A program made the position numbers and the translations under genes. The notes beneath the pieces were generated by a model. That model did not search any database, was not told the DNA's origin, and saw nothing but the letters and a program-made list of their open reading frames with translations. This document shows, one piece after another, positions 11,851-22,065 of a stretch of 64,000 nt of DNA (positions are counted from its first letter, which is position 1; the number at the start of each line of letters is the position of its first letter). This DNA is from Lysobacterales bacterium (GTDB lineage Bacteria > Pseudomonadota > Gammaproteobacteria > Xanthomonadales > Xanthomonadaceae), in contig JAEKKX010000003.1 of NCBI GenBank assembly GCA_019510125.1, positions 248,001-312,000 of the forward strand, read 5' to 3'.

Positions 11851-12921
11851 TCAGTCGTCGTTGGCGATCAGGCTGCGGATCGGTGCGGGGATGCCCAGCG
11901 TCTCCAGGGCGTCCCGCGCGACCCAGCGCAGGTCGTCATTGTCGCGGATCGCGTCGCGCGATGCGACGCCGCGCCAGGCCAGCGGGTGCAGGCGCAGGCG
12001 ATAGTGCGTGAAACCGTGCAGGACTTCGTCCAGCGCTTCGCCCGCGTCGTAGTCGCCGGCGACATGCGCCTCGAACCAGGCGCGGGCCTCGACGTGGTCC
12101 GGCGCTTCCGGCAGCGACCACAGCGCGGCCCATACGCCGGTCGGCGGACGGCGCTGCAGCAGCACGCGGCCGTCGCCGTCGTGCAGGCGCAGGACCACCG
12201 CCGCGCGCTCGGGCAGCGGCTTGCCGGGCTTGGGCGTCGGCAGGTCGGCGACCCGGCCCTCGCGCAGCGCGACGCAGCGCGCCTGCAGCGGGCACAGCAC
12301 GCAGGCCGGATCGTGGCGGGTGCACAGGGTCGCGCCGAAATCCATCTGCGCCTGGGTGTAGTCGGCGAGCCGCGCGTCGGGCAGCAGCGATTCGGCGATC
12401 GCCCACAGCCGCTTCTCGACCGCCGGCGCGCCCGGCCAGCCGTCGACGCCGTGGACGCGGCAGAGCACGCGCTTGACGTTGCCGTCGAGGATCGCGAAGC
12501 GGTCGCCCCAGGCCTGCGACAGGATCGCGCCGGCGGTGCTGCGGCCGATGCCGGGCAGGGCGGTCAGCGCGTCGAGGTCGCGCGGCAGATCGCCGCCGTG
12601 GCGTTCGACGCAGGCCTTCGCGGCGGCGTGGAGGTTGCGGGCGCGGGCGTAGTAGCCCAGCCCCGACCACAGCGCGAGCACGTCGTCGAGCGGCGCCGCC
12701 GCGAGCGCGTGCAGGTCGGGCAGGGCGGCGACGAAGCGCTCGAAGTAGGGGATCACCACCCGCACCTGGGTCTGCTGCAGCATGATTTCCGACAGCCACA
12801 CCCGATAGGGCGTGCGCGGGTGCTGCCACGGCAGGTCGTGGCGGCCGGAGACGTCGAACCACGCGAGCAGGGCGTCGGCGTAGGACGGCGTCGCGGGTGC
12901 GGTGTACCTCGTGCGGGTCAC
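11851..12921 (-). CDS. mutY: A/G-specific adenine DNA glycosylase MutY
   Basis: Removes adenine mispaired with 8-oxoguanine. The product is 356 aa from a GTG start that overlaps the stop of the upstream gene (GTGA). E45 in SEIMLQQTQV is the catalytic glutamate, LPGIGRSTAGAI is the helix-hairpin-helix, and D146 in AILDGNVKRVL is the catalytic aspartate. Four cysteines C200, C207, C210 and C216 (spacing 6-2-5) bind the [4Fe-4S] cluster. The C-terminal third (RAAVVLRLHDGDGRVLLQRRP ...) is the NUDIX-like domain that recognises 8-oxoG. It is the third gene of the operon ftsY - AsmA-like - mutY - yggX. Confidence 0.97.
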   Translation of the reverse strand: MTRTRYTAPATPSYADALLAWFDVSGRHDLPWQHPRTPYRVWLSEIMLQQTQVRVVIPYFERFVAALPDLHALAAAPLDDVLALWSGLGYYARARNLHAAAKACVERHGGDLPRDLDALTALPGIGRSTAGAILSQAWGDRFAILDGNVKRVLCRVHGVDGWPGAPAVEKRLWAIAESLLPDARLADYTQAQMDFGATLCTRHDPACVLCPLQARCVALREGRVADLPTPKPGKPLPERAAVVLRLHDGDGRVLLQRRPPTGVWAALWSLPEAPDHVEARAWFEAHVAGDYDAGEALDEVLHGFTHYRLRLHPLAWRGVASRDAIRDNDDLRWVARDALETLGIPAPIRSLIANDD

Positions 12922-14174
12922 GGTACGGCCTCGTCGTCCAGGGTGATCTCGACCCCGTCCAGGGTCGCGCCCGACACCACCAGCTTCGGCGCGACCAGCC
13001 GTCCGTCCAGTGGCGGCAGCGGGGCGCCGCCGGGCCGCTGCGTCCAGTCGAGCACGTCGTACAGCCGGAAGCGCGCGTCGAAGCGGGTGGCGTCGCGATG
13101 CAGCGAGAGCGCGGCCACCTCGGACAGATCGGGCTTGCCGGCGTAGCGCAGCGAGAACGGCAGCGGCGTCGTCGATGCCGACACCGGCGGCGGCAGGGCC
13201 GGCCAGCCCTCGGGCCACTGCGGCAGCGCGCCGGAGAGATCGATCGCCAGCCGCCGCCCCAGCGCCAGTGCGCCGCGGGCGTCCAGCGACGGCAGCGGCG
13301 GCTCGCCGCGCAGGGCCACGCCGGCGGGCGCGAGCACCCAGGTGGCCTCGTCGAACCGCAGCGGCCCGGCCAGGCCGAGGGTGAACGGCAGCCGGGTGTC
13401 GCCGGATTCGTAGCGCGCGGCCACGCCCAGGCGCGCCGGGACCATCGCGATGTCGTCCGCGCCCAGGTGCAGCGGGCCGGACAGGTGGATCGTCGCCGGC
13501 ATCCGCCAGTCGCCGCGTTCGACGACAAGCGTGCCGATCGCGGCGACGCCGGCGTCGTTGGCCGGCTTCGACAGCGCCACCGCGAGGTCGAACGGGATCG
13601 CGGTCGGCGGATCGAGATAGCGGCCGCGCAGGCGCGCGTTCGCGGGGCGATCCGGATGCAGCGACGGCAGCTCGACGATCACGCCGGCGATCCGCCAGTC
13701 GTCGTTGTCGATCTCGCCGTCGACGATGCGCAGGCCGGCGGTCAGCGTCGGGATGCGGGTTTCCGCGCCGGGCGGCCGCTTCGCCAGCCAGGCCTGCAGC
13801 GCCGGGACGTCGAGCACCGGTGCGTCGAGTTCGACCCGTTCGATGGTCAGGTCGGCGCCGCGGCTGCGCAGCGTCGACCACGGCAGCGAGAGCAGGGCGC
13901 GATCGGCGACGAGCAGCGGCGTCTTCGCGCCCGGCTCGCGCACGCGCAGGTCGCGCACGACCAGTTGCGGGGTGCCGCGGAAGCGCGCCTCCACGTCGCC
14001 GGCGGTGATCTCCAGGCCGAGGCCGCGGCCGATGCGGTCCAGCAGCACCGGCACCGAGCGCTGCGGCTGCAGCAGCCAGCCCGCGGACAGCAGCAACAGC
14101 GCGAGGCCAGCGGCGACCGCGACCAACCGGCGCAGGCGCCGGGGGCGCGGCGCGTCGGCCGCGGCGTCGCTCAC
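12918..14174 (-). CDS. AsmA-like membrane-anchored periplasmic protein
   Basis: A 418-aa protein with a short basic cytoplasmic N-terminus (RPRRLRRL), one membrane helix at about residues 17-36 (VAVAAGLALLLLSAGWLL), and a long periplasmic part. The stretch after the helix, VPVLLDRIGRGLGLEITAGDVEARFRGTPQLVVRDLRV, is the N-terminal AsmA pattern; further repeats such as LTAGLRIVDGEIDNDDWRI continue it. AsmA-like proteins are thought to form bridges that move lipids between the membranes; the role of this one is not known. GTG start, overlapping the ftsY stop by four bases, and its own stop overlaps mutY, so it is translationally coupled on both sides. Confidence 0.75.
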   Translation of the reverse strand: MSDAAADAPRPRRLRRLVAVAAGLALLLLSAGWLLQPQRSVPVLLDRIGRGLGLEITAGDVEARFRGTPQLVVRDLRVREPGAKTPLLVADRALLSLPWSTLRSRGADLTIERVELDAPVLDVPALQAWLAKRPPGAETRIPTLTAGLRIVDGEIDNDDWRIAGVIVELPSLHPDRPANARLRGRYLDPPTAIPFDLAVALSKPANDAGVAAIGTLVVERGDWRMPATIHLSGPLHLGADDIAMVPARLGVAARYESGDTRLPFTLGLAGPLRFDEATWVLAPAGVALRGEPPLPSLDARGALALGRRLAIDLSGALPQWPEGWPALPPPVSASTTPLPFSLRYAGKPDLSEVAALSLHRDATRFDARFRLYDVLDWTQRPGGAPLPPLDGRLVAPKLVVSGATLDGVEITLDDEAVP

Positions 14175-15319
14175 GCGCCCAGCGCCTCCGGCAGCAGCGC
14201 GTCGACGAAGGCTTCGGCGTCGAACACGCGCAGGTCCTCGGGGCGTTCGCCGATGCCGGCGAAGCGGATCGGGATGCCGAACTCGCGCGCCAGCGCGAAC
14301 ACCACGCCGCCCTTGGCGGTGCCGTCGAGCTTGGTCACCACCAGGCCGGTGACGCCGGCCGCGGCGTGGAACTGGCGCAACTGCGACAGCGCGTTCTGGC
14401 CGGTGGTGCCGTCGATCACCATCAGCACCTCCTGCGGCGCCGACGGGTCGATCTTGCCGAGCACGCGCTTGATCTTGCCCAGTTCGGCCATCAGGCCCTG
14501 CTGGGTGTGCAGGCGGCCGGCGGTATCGGCGATCAGCACCTCGGTGCCGCGCGCCTTCGCCGCCTGCAGCGCGTCGAACGCCACCGACGCCGGGTCGGCG
14601 TCCTGGCCCTGCGCGACCACGGCGACGCCGTTGCGCTCGCCCCAGGCCTGCAACTGCGCGACCGCGGCGGCGCGGAAGGTGTCGCCGGCGGCCAGCATCA
14701 GCGAGCGGCGCTCGGCCTTGAAGCGGTGCGCGAGCTTGCCGATGGTGGTGGTCTTGCCGACGCCGTTGACGCCGACGGTGAGGATGACGAAGGGCCTGGC
14801 GGCGGCGTCGACGACGAGCGGCTTCGCGATCGGCGCGAGCAGCGCGATCAGGTCGGCGCGCAGCGCGGCCAGCAGCGCGGCGGCGTCGGCGAACTCGCGC
14901 GCTTTCATCCGCTTGCGCAGCGATTCGATCAACTGGGTGGTCGCGGCGACGCCGACGTCGGCGGTCAGCAGCGCGGTCTCGATCTCGTCGAGCAGATCGT
15001 CGTCCAGCCGCGGGTTGCGCGAGAACAGGCCGCCGAAGCTGCGCGCGAACGTGCTGTTGCGCAGGCGCTCGCGCCAGCCGGGTTTACCGGGCGCGGCGGC
15101 CGGGGCGGCATCGATGGCGAGGTCGGCGGCGGGGGCTTCGGTGGGGTATTCAGTGAGATCGGCGGCGGGATCGGCGACCGGATCGGCGGTCGGCTCGACC
15201 GCGACCGGCGCGGTCTCCGCCGGCGGCGTCGCGGCGGGGGCGGCGGCCTGCGCGGGCGTTTCGGGGGTGCCGGCCTGCGTTGCCGCGTCCGGTTTCTTGC
15301 GGCGGAAGAAGGGGATCAT
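14171..15319 (-). CDS. ftsY: signal recognition particle receptor FtsY
   Basis: GTPase receptor that docks SRP-ribosome complexes at the inner membrane. The product is 382 aa from MIPFFRRKK; the upstream in-frame stretch to 15631 was rejected because it lacks family similarity. Residues 1-75 form an alanine/proline/acidic A domain, which interacts with membrane. The N domain runs about 80-165 (LDDDLLDEIETALLTADVGV). The G domain has GVNGVGKTTTIGKLA, DTFRAAAVAQLQAW, DTAGRLHTQQGLM and TKLDGTAKGG, with GIGERPEDLRVFDAEAFVDALL at the end. First gene of a four-gene minus-strand operon; divergent from rsmD, with 97 bases between them. Confidence 0.97.
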   Translation of the reverse strand: MIPFFRRKKPDAATQAGTPETPAQAAAPAATPPAETAPVAVEPTADPVADPAADLTEYPTEAPAADLAIDAAPAAAPGKPGWRERLRNSTFARSFGGLFSRNPRLDDDLLDEIETALLTADVGVAATTQLIESLRKRMKAREFADAAALLAALRADLIALLAPIAKPLVVDAAARPFVILTVGVNGVGKTTTIGKLAHRFKAERRSLMLAAGDTFRAAAVAQLQAWGERNGVAVVAQGQDADPASVAFDALQAAKARGTEVLIADTAGRLHTQQGLMAELGKIKRVLGKIDPSAPQEVLMVIDGTTGQNALSQLRQFHAAAGVTGLVVTKLDGTAKGGVVFALAREFGIPIRFAGIGERPEDLRVFDAEAFVDALLPEALGA

Positions 15320-15416
15320 CGGGAAGGCGAGACTGGTCGGCGCAGGGCGCGGAGGGGGATCGTCGCGAAGCGAGGCACAATGTCGGCATGTTAACACCCG
15401 CCTTTCCGGCCTCCCG

Positions 15417-16611
<1,195 letters not shown>

Positions 16612-16706
16612 GCCCCGCGACCGGGGCCTCCGCGCCCCGGCCGCCGTTGCACCCCGCGTCCACGCGACGCCCGTTCGTTTGTCTTCCGCATGAGGGGAGT
16701 TCGTCC

Positions 16707-17204
16707 ATGAAACACATCATCCGCCTGCTGTTCATCGCCTTCTTCGCGCTGTCGATGGTGGCCTGCGACAAGCAGTCGAGCGCACCGGCCGCCGTCGACC
16801 AGGCGCCGCTGGTCGCGCCGACCAACGAGGATCCCGGCGCCTGGCGCGAGTACGTCAGCGACGTCGTCAAGCGCAACATGCAGGGCGTGTCCAGCGCTCC
16901 GTTCGTCTACCTGCTGCCGGCCGAGAGCACCCAGGACTTCCAGGGTAGCTACGACCGCCTGCTGGAGAAGGCCAAGTCCGACGTGGACCGCGGCATCCTG
17001 CCCGGCAACCTGCTGGCGTTTTCGTCGGCGTCGCTGTCCTCGGCCAAGGCCGCGGACCTGGTGATCGCCGCGTTCACCGACGTCAAGCCCGACAAGCTCA
17101 AGGGCGTGAAGCTGCTGTTCATCGGCAAGCCCGAGGACAACGAGCGGGTGAAGGCCGCCGTGCAGGCGTCGGGCGTCGACTACATCTTCGTCGAAACGAA
17201 GTGA
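16707..17204 (+). CDS. predicted lipoprotein, function unknown
   Basis: A 165-aa protein with the lipoprotein signal MKHIIRLLFIAFFALSMVAC (lipobox SMVAC, cysteine at residue 20). The mature part includes DPGAWREYVSDVVKRNMQG, then a segment alternating with YLLPAES, LLEKAKSDVDRGILPGNLLAF, VKLLFIGKPEDNERVKAAV and SGVDYIFVETK. The last part resembles a Rossmann-like alpha/beta unit. I do not recognise the family with certainty; similar short lipoproteins occur next to coaD in other xanthomonads as far as I recall. A GGGGAG site lies 10 bases upstream of the ATG. Likely in the outer or inner membrane facing the periplasm. Confidence 0.7.
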   Translation: MKHIIRLLFIAFFALSMVACDKQSSAPAAVDQAPLVAPTNEDPGAWREYVSDVVKRNMQGVSSAPFVYLLPAESTQDFQGSYDRLLEKAKSDVDRGILPGNLLAFSSASLSSAKAADLVIAAFTDVKPDKLKGVKLLFIGKPEDNERVKAAVQASGVDYIFVETK

Positions 17205-17306
17205 TCCGCCGCGGGCGGGTCCTCCCGGGCCGTCGATGAGGGATGATCCGTCCGTTCCGTTTCGAGCCGTCGCGGCCCGCGCCGCGGCGGCGTTTCCCGG
17301 CTGCCC

Positions 17307-17561
17307 ATGTCGCTGAAGATCAACGAACTCTGCGTCAACTGCGACGTCTGCGAACCGGCCTGCCCGAATCGCGCGATCTCGCAGGGCGAGGTCATCTACG
17401 TCATCGACCCGGCGCGCTGCACCGAATGCGTCGGGCATTTCGAGGAGCCGCAGTGCGTGGTCGTGTGCCCGGTCGAATGCATCGATCCGGACCCGGACCA
17501 TCCCGAATCGCACGAGGCGCTGCTGGCGAAGCTCGCCAGACTCCAGGAGGAAGCTGCATGA
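17307..17561 (+). CDS. YfhL-type 2[4Fe-4S] ferredoxin
   Basis: An 84-aa electron carrier. The first cluster motif is CVNCDVCEPACPNRAI and the second uses CTECVGHFEEPQCVVVCPVECI, where the longer loop between cysteines (C-x2-C-x8-C-x3-C) marks the YfhL/FdxA-like ferredoxins that carry two [4Fe-4S] clusters. The redox partner is unknown. Its stop overlaps the start of the gamma-glutamyltransferase gene (ATGA). Confidence 0.95.
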   Translation: MSLKINELCVNCDVCEPACPNRAISQGEVIYVIDPARCTECVGHFEEPQCVVVCPVECIDPDPDHPESHEALLAKLARLQEEAA

Positions 17562-19324
17562 CCGTCGTCCACCGTGTCGTCTCCATCTGCACCGGGCTGC
17601 TGCTCGCGGTCGCCTTCGGTCCCGCCGCGCGCGCGGCCGATGCCGGTGCGCCGCCCGCGCATCCGCCCGGCGCCGCGATCGCCAGCGCGCACGCGCTCGC
17701 GACCGAGGCCGGCATGGAAACGCTGCGCCGGGGCGGCAACGCCTTCGACGCCGCGGTCACGGTGTCCTCGGTGCTGTCGGTGGTCGAACCGATCTCCTCG
17801 GGCCTCGGCGGCGGCGGTTTCTTCCTGCTGCACGACGCGAAGAGCGGCCGCGACGTCTTCGTCGACGCGCGCGAGACCGCGCCGGCCGCGGCGACCACCG
17901 CGCAGTACCTCGACGCGCAGGGCAAGCCCGACCGCGACCGCGCCACCAACGGGCCGTGGTCGGCGGGCATCCCCGGCCTGCCGGCGGGGCTGGTCCACCT
18001 GGCGACGCAGTACGGCCGGCTGCCGCTGAAGACCAGCCTGGCGCCGGCGATCCGCATCGCCCGCGACGGGTTCCCGGTCTACGCCCGCTTCGCCAAGGGC
18101 TACGCCGCGCGACGCGAGGTGATGGAACGCTACAAGGGCACGCGCGCGGTGTTCCTCGCCGCCGGCCACGCGCCGCAGGAAGGCGAACTGTTCCGCCAGC
18201 CCGACCTGGCGCGCACGCTGGAGACGCTGGCCGACAAGGGCTTCGACGGTTTCTACCGCGGCCCGGTCGCGAAGAAGCTGGTCGCCGGCGTGAACGCCGA
18301 GGGCGGCCGCTGGACCGCCGACGAACTCGCCGGCTACCGCGTCAGGGAACGCGCGCCGCTGTCGTTCGAGTACGACGGCTGGAAGATCGTCACCGCGCCG
18401 CCGCCGTCCTCCGGCGGCGTGGCGCTGGCGGAAATGCTGCAGATCCTCGAACCGTGGGACCTGCAGAAACTGCCGCAGGCGCAGCGCGTGCACCTCGTGG
18501 TCGAGGCCATGCGCCGTGCGTTCCGCGACCGCACGTTCTACCTCGGCGATCCGGATTTCGTGAAGATCCCGATGCGCACGCTGATGGACCCGGAGTACGC
18601 CGCCGGCCTGCGCGCGACCATCCATCCCGACAAGGCCACGCCCAGCGACCTGCTGTCCGGCCAGCCGACCCCGCTGGAGGACGACGAGACCACGCATTTC
18701 TCGATCCTCGATGCCGAGGGCAATCGCGTCGCCGCGACCCAGACGGTGAACCTGCTGTTCGGCTCCGGCCTGGTCGCGCCCGGCACCGGCGTGCTGCTCA
18801 ACGACGAGATGGACGATTTCGCGCTGGTGCCCGGCGTGCCCAACGCGTTCGGGGTGATGGGCTACGACGCCAACGCGCCGAAGCCCGGCAAGCGCATGCT
18901 CAGCTCGATGACGCCGACCTTCATGGCCTCGCCCGGCCGGGTCGCGGTGCTCGGCACGCCCGGCGGCAGCCGGATCATCACGATGGTGCTGCTGGGCGTG
19001 CTCGGCTACGCCGACGGCCTCGACGCGCAGCAGGTCGCGGCGCTGCCGCGCTACCACCACCAGTGGCTGCCGGACGTCATCGACACCGAGCGCGACGCGC
19101 TGCCGGACGACGTGATCGCCGCGCTGCGCGCGATGGGCCACACCGTCAACACGCCCAGGGACGCCGCCGGCGGCCAGCGTTCCAGCGACACCTGGGGCAA
19201 CCTGCAGACGGTCGAGTGGAACCTGCGCGACAACACCCTCCACGGCGGCAGCGACCCGCGCAACCCGGTCGGCGAGGCGAAGGTCGAGACGATGTCCGTG
19301 GTCGCCCCGGCCACCGCGCCGTGA
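17558..19324 (+). CDS. ggt: gamma-glutamyltransferase
   Basis: Periplasmic enzyme that hydrolyses or transfers the gamma-glutamyl group of glutathione. The precursor is 588 aa with a Sec signal peptide (VVSICTGLLLAVAFGPAARA, cleavage near residue 27). It is made as one chain and cuts itself before a threonine: T378 in DETTHFSI is the expected nucleophile and first residue of the small subunit. GGNAFDAAV, GLGGGGFFLLHD, the RETAP block, SSMTPTF and GTPGGSRI are the other family motifs. The start overlaps the ferredoxin stop, so translation is probably coupled. No lid-loop anomaly is obvious. Confidence 0.95.
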   Translation: MTVVHRVVSICTGLLLAVAFGPAARAADAGAPPAHPPGAAIASAHALATEAGMETLRRGGNAFDAAVTVSSVLSVVEPISSGLGGGGFFLLHDAKSGRDVFVDARETAPAAATTAQYLDAQGKPDRDRATNGPWSAGIPGLPAGLVHLATQYGRLPLKTSLAPAIRIARDGFPVYARFAKGYAARREVMERYKGTRAVFLAAGHAPQEGELFRQPDLARTLETLADKGFDGFYRGPVAKKLVAGVNAEGGRWTADELAGYRVRERAPLSFEYDGWKIVTAPPPSSGGVALAEMLQILEPWDLQKLPQAQRVHLVVEAMRRAFRDRTFYLGDPDFVKIPMRTLMDPEYAAGLRATIHPDKATPSDLLSGQPTPLEDDETTHFSILDAEGNRVAATQTVNLLFGSGLVAPGTGVLLNDEMDDFALVPGVPNAFGVMGYDANAPKPGKRMLSSMTPTFMASPGRVAVLGTPGGSRIITMVLLGVLGYADGLDAQQVAALPRYHHQWLPDVIDTERDALPDDVIAALRAMGHTVNTPRDAAGGQRSSDTWGNLQTVEWNLRDNTLHGGSDPRNPVGEAKVETMSVVAPATAP

Positions 19325-19340
19325 CCAGGGCGCGCGCGGC

Positions 19341-19889
19341 ATGAGCCTGTTCCTGCATCTGCCCCACGCCTGCGAGCGCGTGCGCCTGCGCCGCCTGCGG
19401 GTGTCCGACTTCCGCGCCTTCCACGGCTATCGCGGCGATCCCGAGGTCGCGCGCTACCAGGGCTGGGCGGCGACGACGGAGGTCGAGACCGAGGCGCTGC
19501 TGCGCGATCTCGCGCGCAACGCCTCCGGGCTCGAACCCGGCGAATGGACCCAGATCGGCATCGCCGACAGCGCCGACGACCGCCTGATCGGCGACCTCGG
19601 CGTCGGTCTTTCGCCGGACGCGCGCACCGCCGAGTTCGGCGTCTCGCTGCACCCGCAGTTCCAGCACCGGGGGTTGGCGCGGGAGGCCGTGGCCGGCCTG
19701 ATCGGGCTGCTGTTCGCGCATACCCCGGTGCAGCGCGTGGTCGCCTCCAGCGACGTGCGCAACGCGCCGTGCCTGCGCCTGCTCGAAGGCCTCGGCCTGC
19801 AGCACGTCGGCACCGCCGAGGCCACGTACAAGGGCGAAGCCTGCACCGAACGGCTCTACGCCATCGAACGACCCGTTCCGGCGTCGTGA
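19341..19889 (+). CDS. GNAT N-acetyltransferase, RimJ/RimL type
   Basis: A 182-aa acetyltransferase. The N-terminal [30 protein letters not shown] is the RimJ/RimL start, IGDLGVGL and the acetyl-CoA loop [18 protein letters not shown] (a variant of Q/RxxGxG/A) follow, and [18 protein letters not shown] completes the fold. The substrate (ribosomal protein, antibiotic or other amine) cannot be told from the sequence. It begins 16 bases after the ggt stop and ends 10 bases before the MBL-fold gene, so it is likely part of the same transcript. Confidence 0.88.
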   Translation: MSLFLHLPHACERVRLRRLRVSDFRAFHGYRGDPEVARYQGWAATTEVETEALLRDLARNASGLEPGEWTQIGIADSADDRLIGDLGVGLSPDARTAEFGVSLHPQFQHRGLAREAVAGLIGLLFAHTPVQRVVASSDVRNAPCLRLLEGLGLQHVGTAEATYKGEACTERLYAIERPVPAS

Positions 19890-19899
19890 GGACATTGCG

Positions 19900-20790
19900 A
19901 TGAAACTCTGGTCCCTGCTCGGCAATTCCCAGAAGCTCGACGGCGGCGCGATGTTCGGCAACGCCCCGCGCGCGGTGTGGGAACGCTGGATCGCGCCGGA
20001 CGACCACAACCGCATCCCGCTGGCCTGCCGCGCGCTGCTCGCCAGCCCGCTCAACGGCAGGACCGTACTGTTCGAGACCGGCATCGGCGCGTTCTTCGAG
20101 CCGAAGCTGCGCGAGCGCTACGGCGTGGTCGAGGACCGCCACGTGCTGCTCGACGCGCTGGCCGATGCCGGCTTCGACCATGCCGACATCGACGTGGTCG
20201 TGCTGTCGCACCTGCATTTCGACCATGCCGGCGGCCTGCTGGCGCCGTGGCGCGAAGGCGCCGCGCCCGAACTGCTGTTCCCGAACGCGACCTTCGTCGT
20301 CAGCCGCGCCTGCTGGGAGCGCGCGCTGCAGCCGCACCCGCGCGACCGCGCCAGCTTCATCCCCGAGCTGCCGGCGCTGCTGCAGGCGAGCGGACGGCTG
20401 GAGCTGGTCGACGGCGCGCACTGCGCGGCGCTGGGCGAGACGGTGCGCTTCCACTTCAGCGACGGCCACACGCCCGGGCTGATGCTGGCGGAGATCGTCG
20501 GCCCCGAGCGCGTCGACGGCGTCGCCCACGGCGGCGTGGTGTTCTGCGCCGACCTCATCCCGGGCCGGCCGTGGGTCCACGTGCCGATCACCATGGGCTA
20601 CGACCGCAATCCCGAACTGCTGATCGACGAGAAGCGCGCGTTCCTCGACGACAAGCTGGCGCGCAACGTCCACCTGTTCTTCACCCACGATCCCGACTGC
20701 GCACTGGCGCAGGTCGTGCGCGACGACAAGGGCCGCTACGCCACCGCGCACGAAGTCGCGGTGCTCCAGGCGCGGCCGCTGGCCGCCTGA
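19900..20790 (+). CDS. metallo-beta-lactamase-fold hydrolase
   Basis: A 296-aa MBL-fold enzyme. The zinc-binding motif HLHFDHAGG (HxHxDH) is at about residues 105-113, a further histidine is in the [10 protein letters not shown] segment, an aspartate in FCADLIPG, and the C-terminal [12 protein letters not shown] supplies another histidine, giving a complete two-metal site. There is no signal peptide. The layout resembles lactonase-like and general hydrolase MBL proteins; no specific substrate can be named. Confidence 0.88.
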   Translation: MKLWSLLGNSQKLDGGAMFGNAPRAVWERWIAPDDHNRIPLACRALLASPLNGRTVLFETGIGAFFEPKLRERYGVVEDRHVLLDALADAGFDHADIDVVVLSHLHFDHAGGLLAPWREGAAPELLFPNATFVVSRACWERALQPHPRDRASFIPELPALLQASGRLELVDGAHCAALGETVRFHFSDGHTPGLMLAEIVGPERVDGVAHGGVVFCADLIPGRPWVHVPITMGYDRNPELLIDEKRAFLDDKLARNVHLFFTHDPDCALAQVVRDDKGRYATAHEVAVLQARPLAA

Positions 20791-20811
20791 TTCCCCAACA
20801 AGGACCCCGCC

Positions 20812-21204
20812 ATGCCCCGCATCACCCTGCTGTTCGCCGCCCTCCACGCCGTGCTGGTGGTCGTCCTCGCGGCGCGCGTCGCGATGTTCCGCTACAACGC
20901 GAAGATCGCGCAGGGCGACGGCGGCGACAAGGTGATGACCCGGCGCGTGCGCGCGCACGGCAACCTGATCGAGAACGCGCCGCTCGCGCTGCTGCTGCTG
21001 GCCCTGCTCGAACTCTCGGGCCTCGACGCGCGCTGGCTGTGGGGCTTCGGCGGCGCGCTGCTGGCCGGTCGCCTGCTGCATGCCTGGGGCCTGTCGCGAC
21101 GTTCGGGCACCTCGCCCGGGCGCATGCTCGGCATGGCGCTGACCTGGGGCGTGCTGCTGGGCGAGGCGGGGGTCGCGATCCGGATCTTCGCGACCGGCGC
21201 CTGA
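20812..21204 (+). CDS. MAPEG family membrane protein
   Basis: A 130-aa protein with four predicted membrane helices, at about residues 5-24, 50-70, 74-92 and 105-127. The pattern RYNAKIAQGDGGDKVMTRRVRAHGNLIENAPLALLLL contains the RxHxNxxEN-type glutathione-binding motif (RAHGNLIENAP) of MAPEG enzymes. Bacterial members are often glutathione transferase-like. It ends a plus-strand run that began with ggt; a possible link to glutathione metabolism (ggt and MAPEG) is inference from proximity. Confidence 0.88.
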   Translation: MPRITLLFAALHAVLVVVLAARVAMFRYNAKIAQGDGGDKVMTRRVRAHGNLIENAPLALLLLALLELSGLDARWLWGFGGALLAGRLLHAWGLSRRSGTSPGRMLGMALTWGVLLGEAGVAIRIFATGA

Positions 21205-21255
21205 TCGGCGTGACGACGAATCCCGTCCGCTCGGCGACACAACCCCGCCGCTGCG

Positions 21256-21370
21256 GTAGAGCGGCCTTCAGGCCGCTGCCGTTCGAGAAACGATGATTCG
21301 AAAGGCGCTGATTTCTAGAGGCGCTGGTTTCGAGAGGCACGCAAACGCAGCGGCCTGAAGGCCGCTCTAC
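21256..21370. repeat. inverted pair of SMAG-like REP elements (GTAG palindromes)
   Basis: Two 24-base units in opposite orientation, 21256-21279 and 21347-21370. Each starts with GTAGAGCGGCC and folds as GCGGCC-TTCA-GGCCGC, with the GTAG tetranucleotide at the foot of the stem on one side. This is the design of the Stenotrophomonas GTAG (SMAG) repeats, small elements moved by REP-associated tyrosine transposases. It lies between the MAPEG gene and upp, in an otherwise empty 201-base gap. The spacer between the units holds a short imperfect repeat (GAGGCGCTG / AAGGCGCTG). Confidence 0.85.
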
Positions 21371-21405
21371 CGGGTCGTTGGACAATGCACGGCGGACGGC
21401 CGGGC

Positions 21406-22035
21406 TTACGCCGGGGTGTTGAACAGCCGGTCGCCGGCGTCGCCGAGGCCGGGCAGGATGTAGCCGTGGTCGTTGAGGCGTTCGTCGATCGCGGCGGTCC
21501 AGATTGCGACGTCGGGGTGCCTGGCCTCCAGCGCGCGCAGGCCTTCCGGTGCGGAGACGAGGAAGATCGCCTTGACCCGGGCCACGCCCGCGGCCTTCAG
21601 CGCGTCGATCGCCGCGAGCGCGCTGCCGCCGGTGGCCAGCATCGGGTCGATCAGCAGCGCGGTGCGGCCGGCGATGCGTTCGACGAAGCGCTGGTAGTAC
21701 GCGTGCGGCTGCAGCGTCTGCTCGTCTCGGCGCAGTCCGATCACGCTCACCGGCGCGTTCGGCAGCAGCGCCTGCACCCCGGGCAGGAAGCCCAGTCCCG
21801 CGCGCAGGATCGGCACCAGCGTGATCGCGTCCTGGTCGCAGCGGCCGACGGTCAGCGGCCCGGCCCAGGTGTCGATGGCGCGATCGTCCAGTCCGAGATC
21901 GGCGGTGGCCTCGTAGGCGAGCAGGGTGGCGATCTCGGCCGAGATCTGGCGGAACAGCGCCGGCCCGGTGGACGCGTCGCGCAGCAGTCCGAGCTTGTGG
22001 CGGACCAGCGGATGGGTGACTTCGACGACGGCCAT
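21406..22035 (-). CDS. upp: uracil phosphoribosyltransferase
   Basis: Salvages uracil to UMP with PRPP in the cytoplasm. The product is 209 aa, the standard length. [15 protein letters not shown] opens the protein, [12 protein letters not shown], the PRPP-binding loop [21 protein letters not shown], and [14 protein letters not shown] at the C-terminus are all diagnostic. The truncated hydrolase gene upstream ends 30 bases before its start and could be co-transcribed. Confidence 0.97.
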   Translation of the reverse strand: MAVVEVTHPLVRHKLGLLRDASTGPALFRQISAEIATLLAYEATADLGLDDRAIDTWAGPLTVGRCDQDAITLVPILRAGLGFLPGVQALLPNAPVSVIGLRRDEQTLQPHAYYQRFVERIAGRTALLIDPMLATGGSALAAIDALKAAGVARVKAIFLVSAPEGLRALEARHPDVAIWTAAIDERLNDHGYILPGLGDAGDRLFNTPA

Positions 22036-22065
22036 GCGGGCACCTGAGATGCGGGACGCGGGCGA

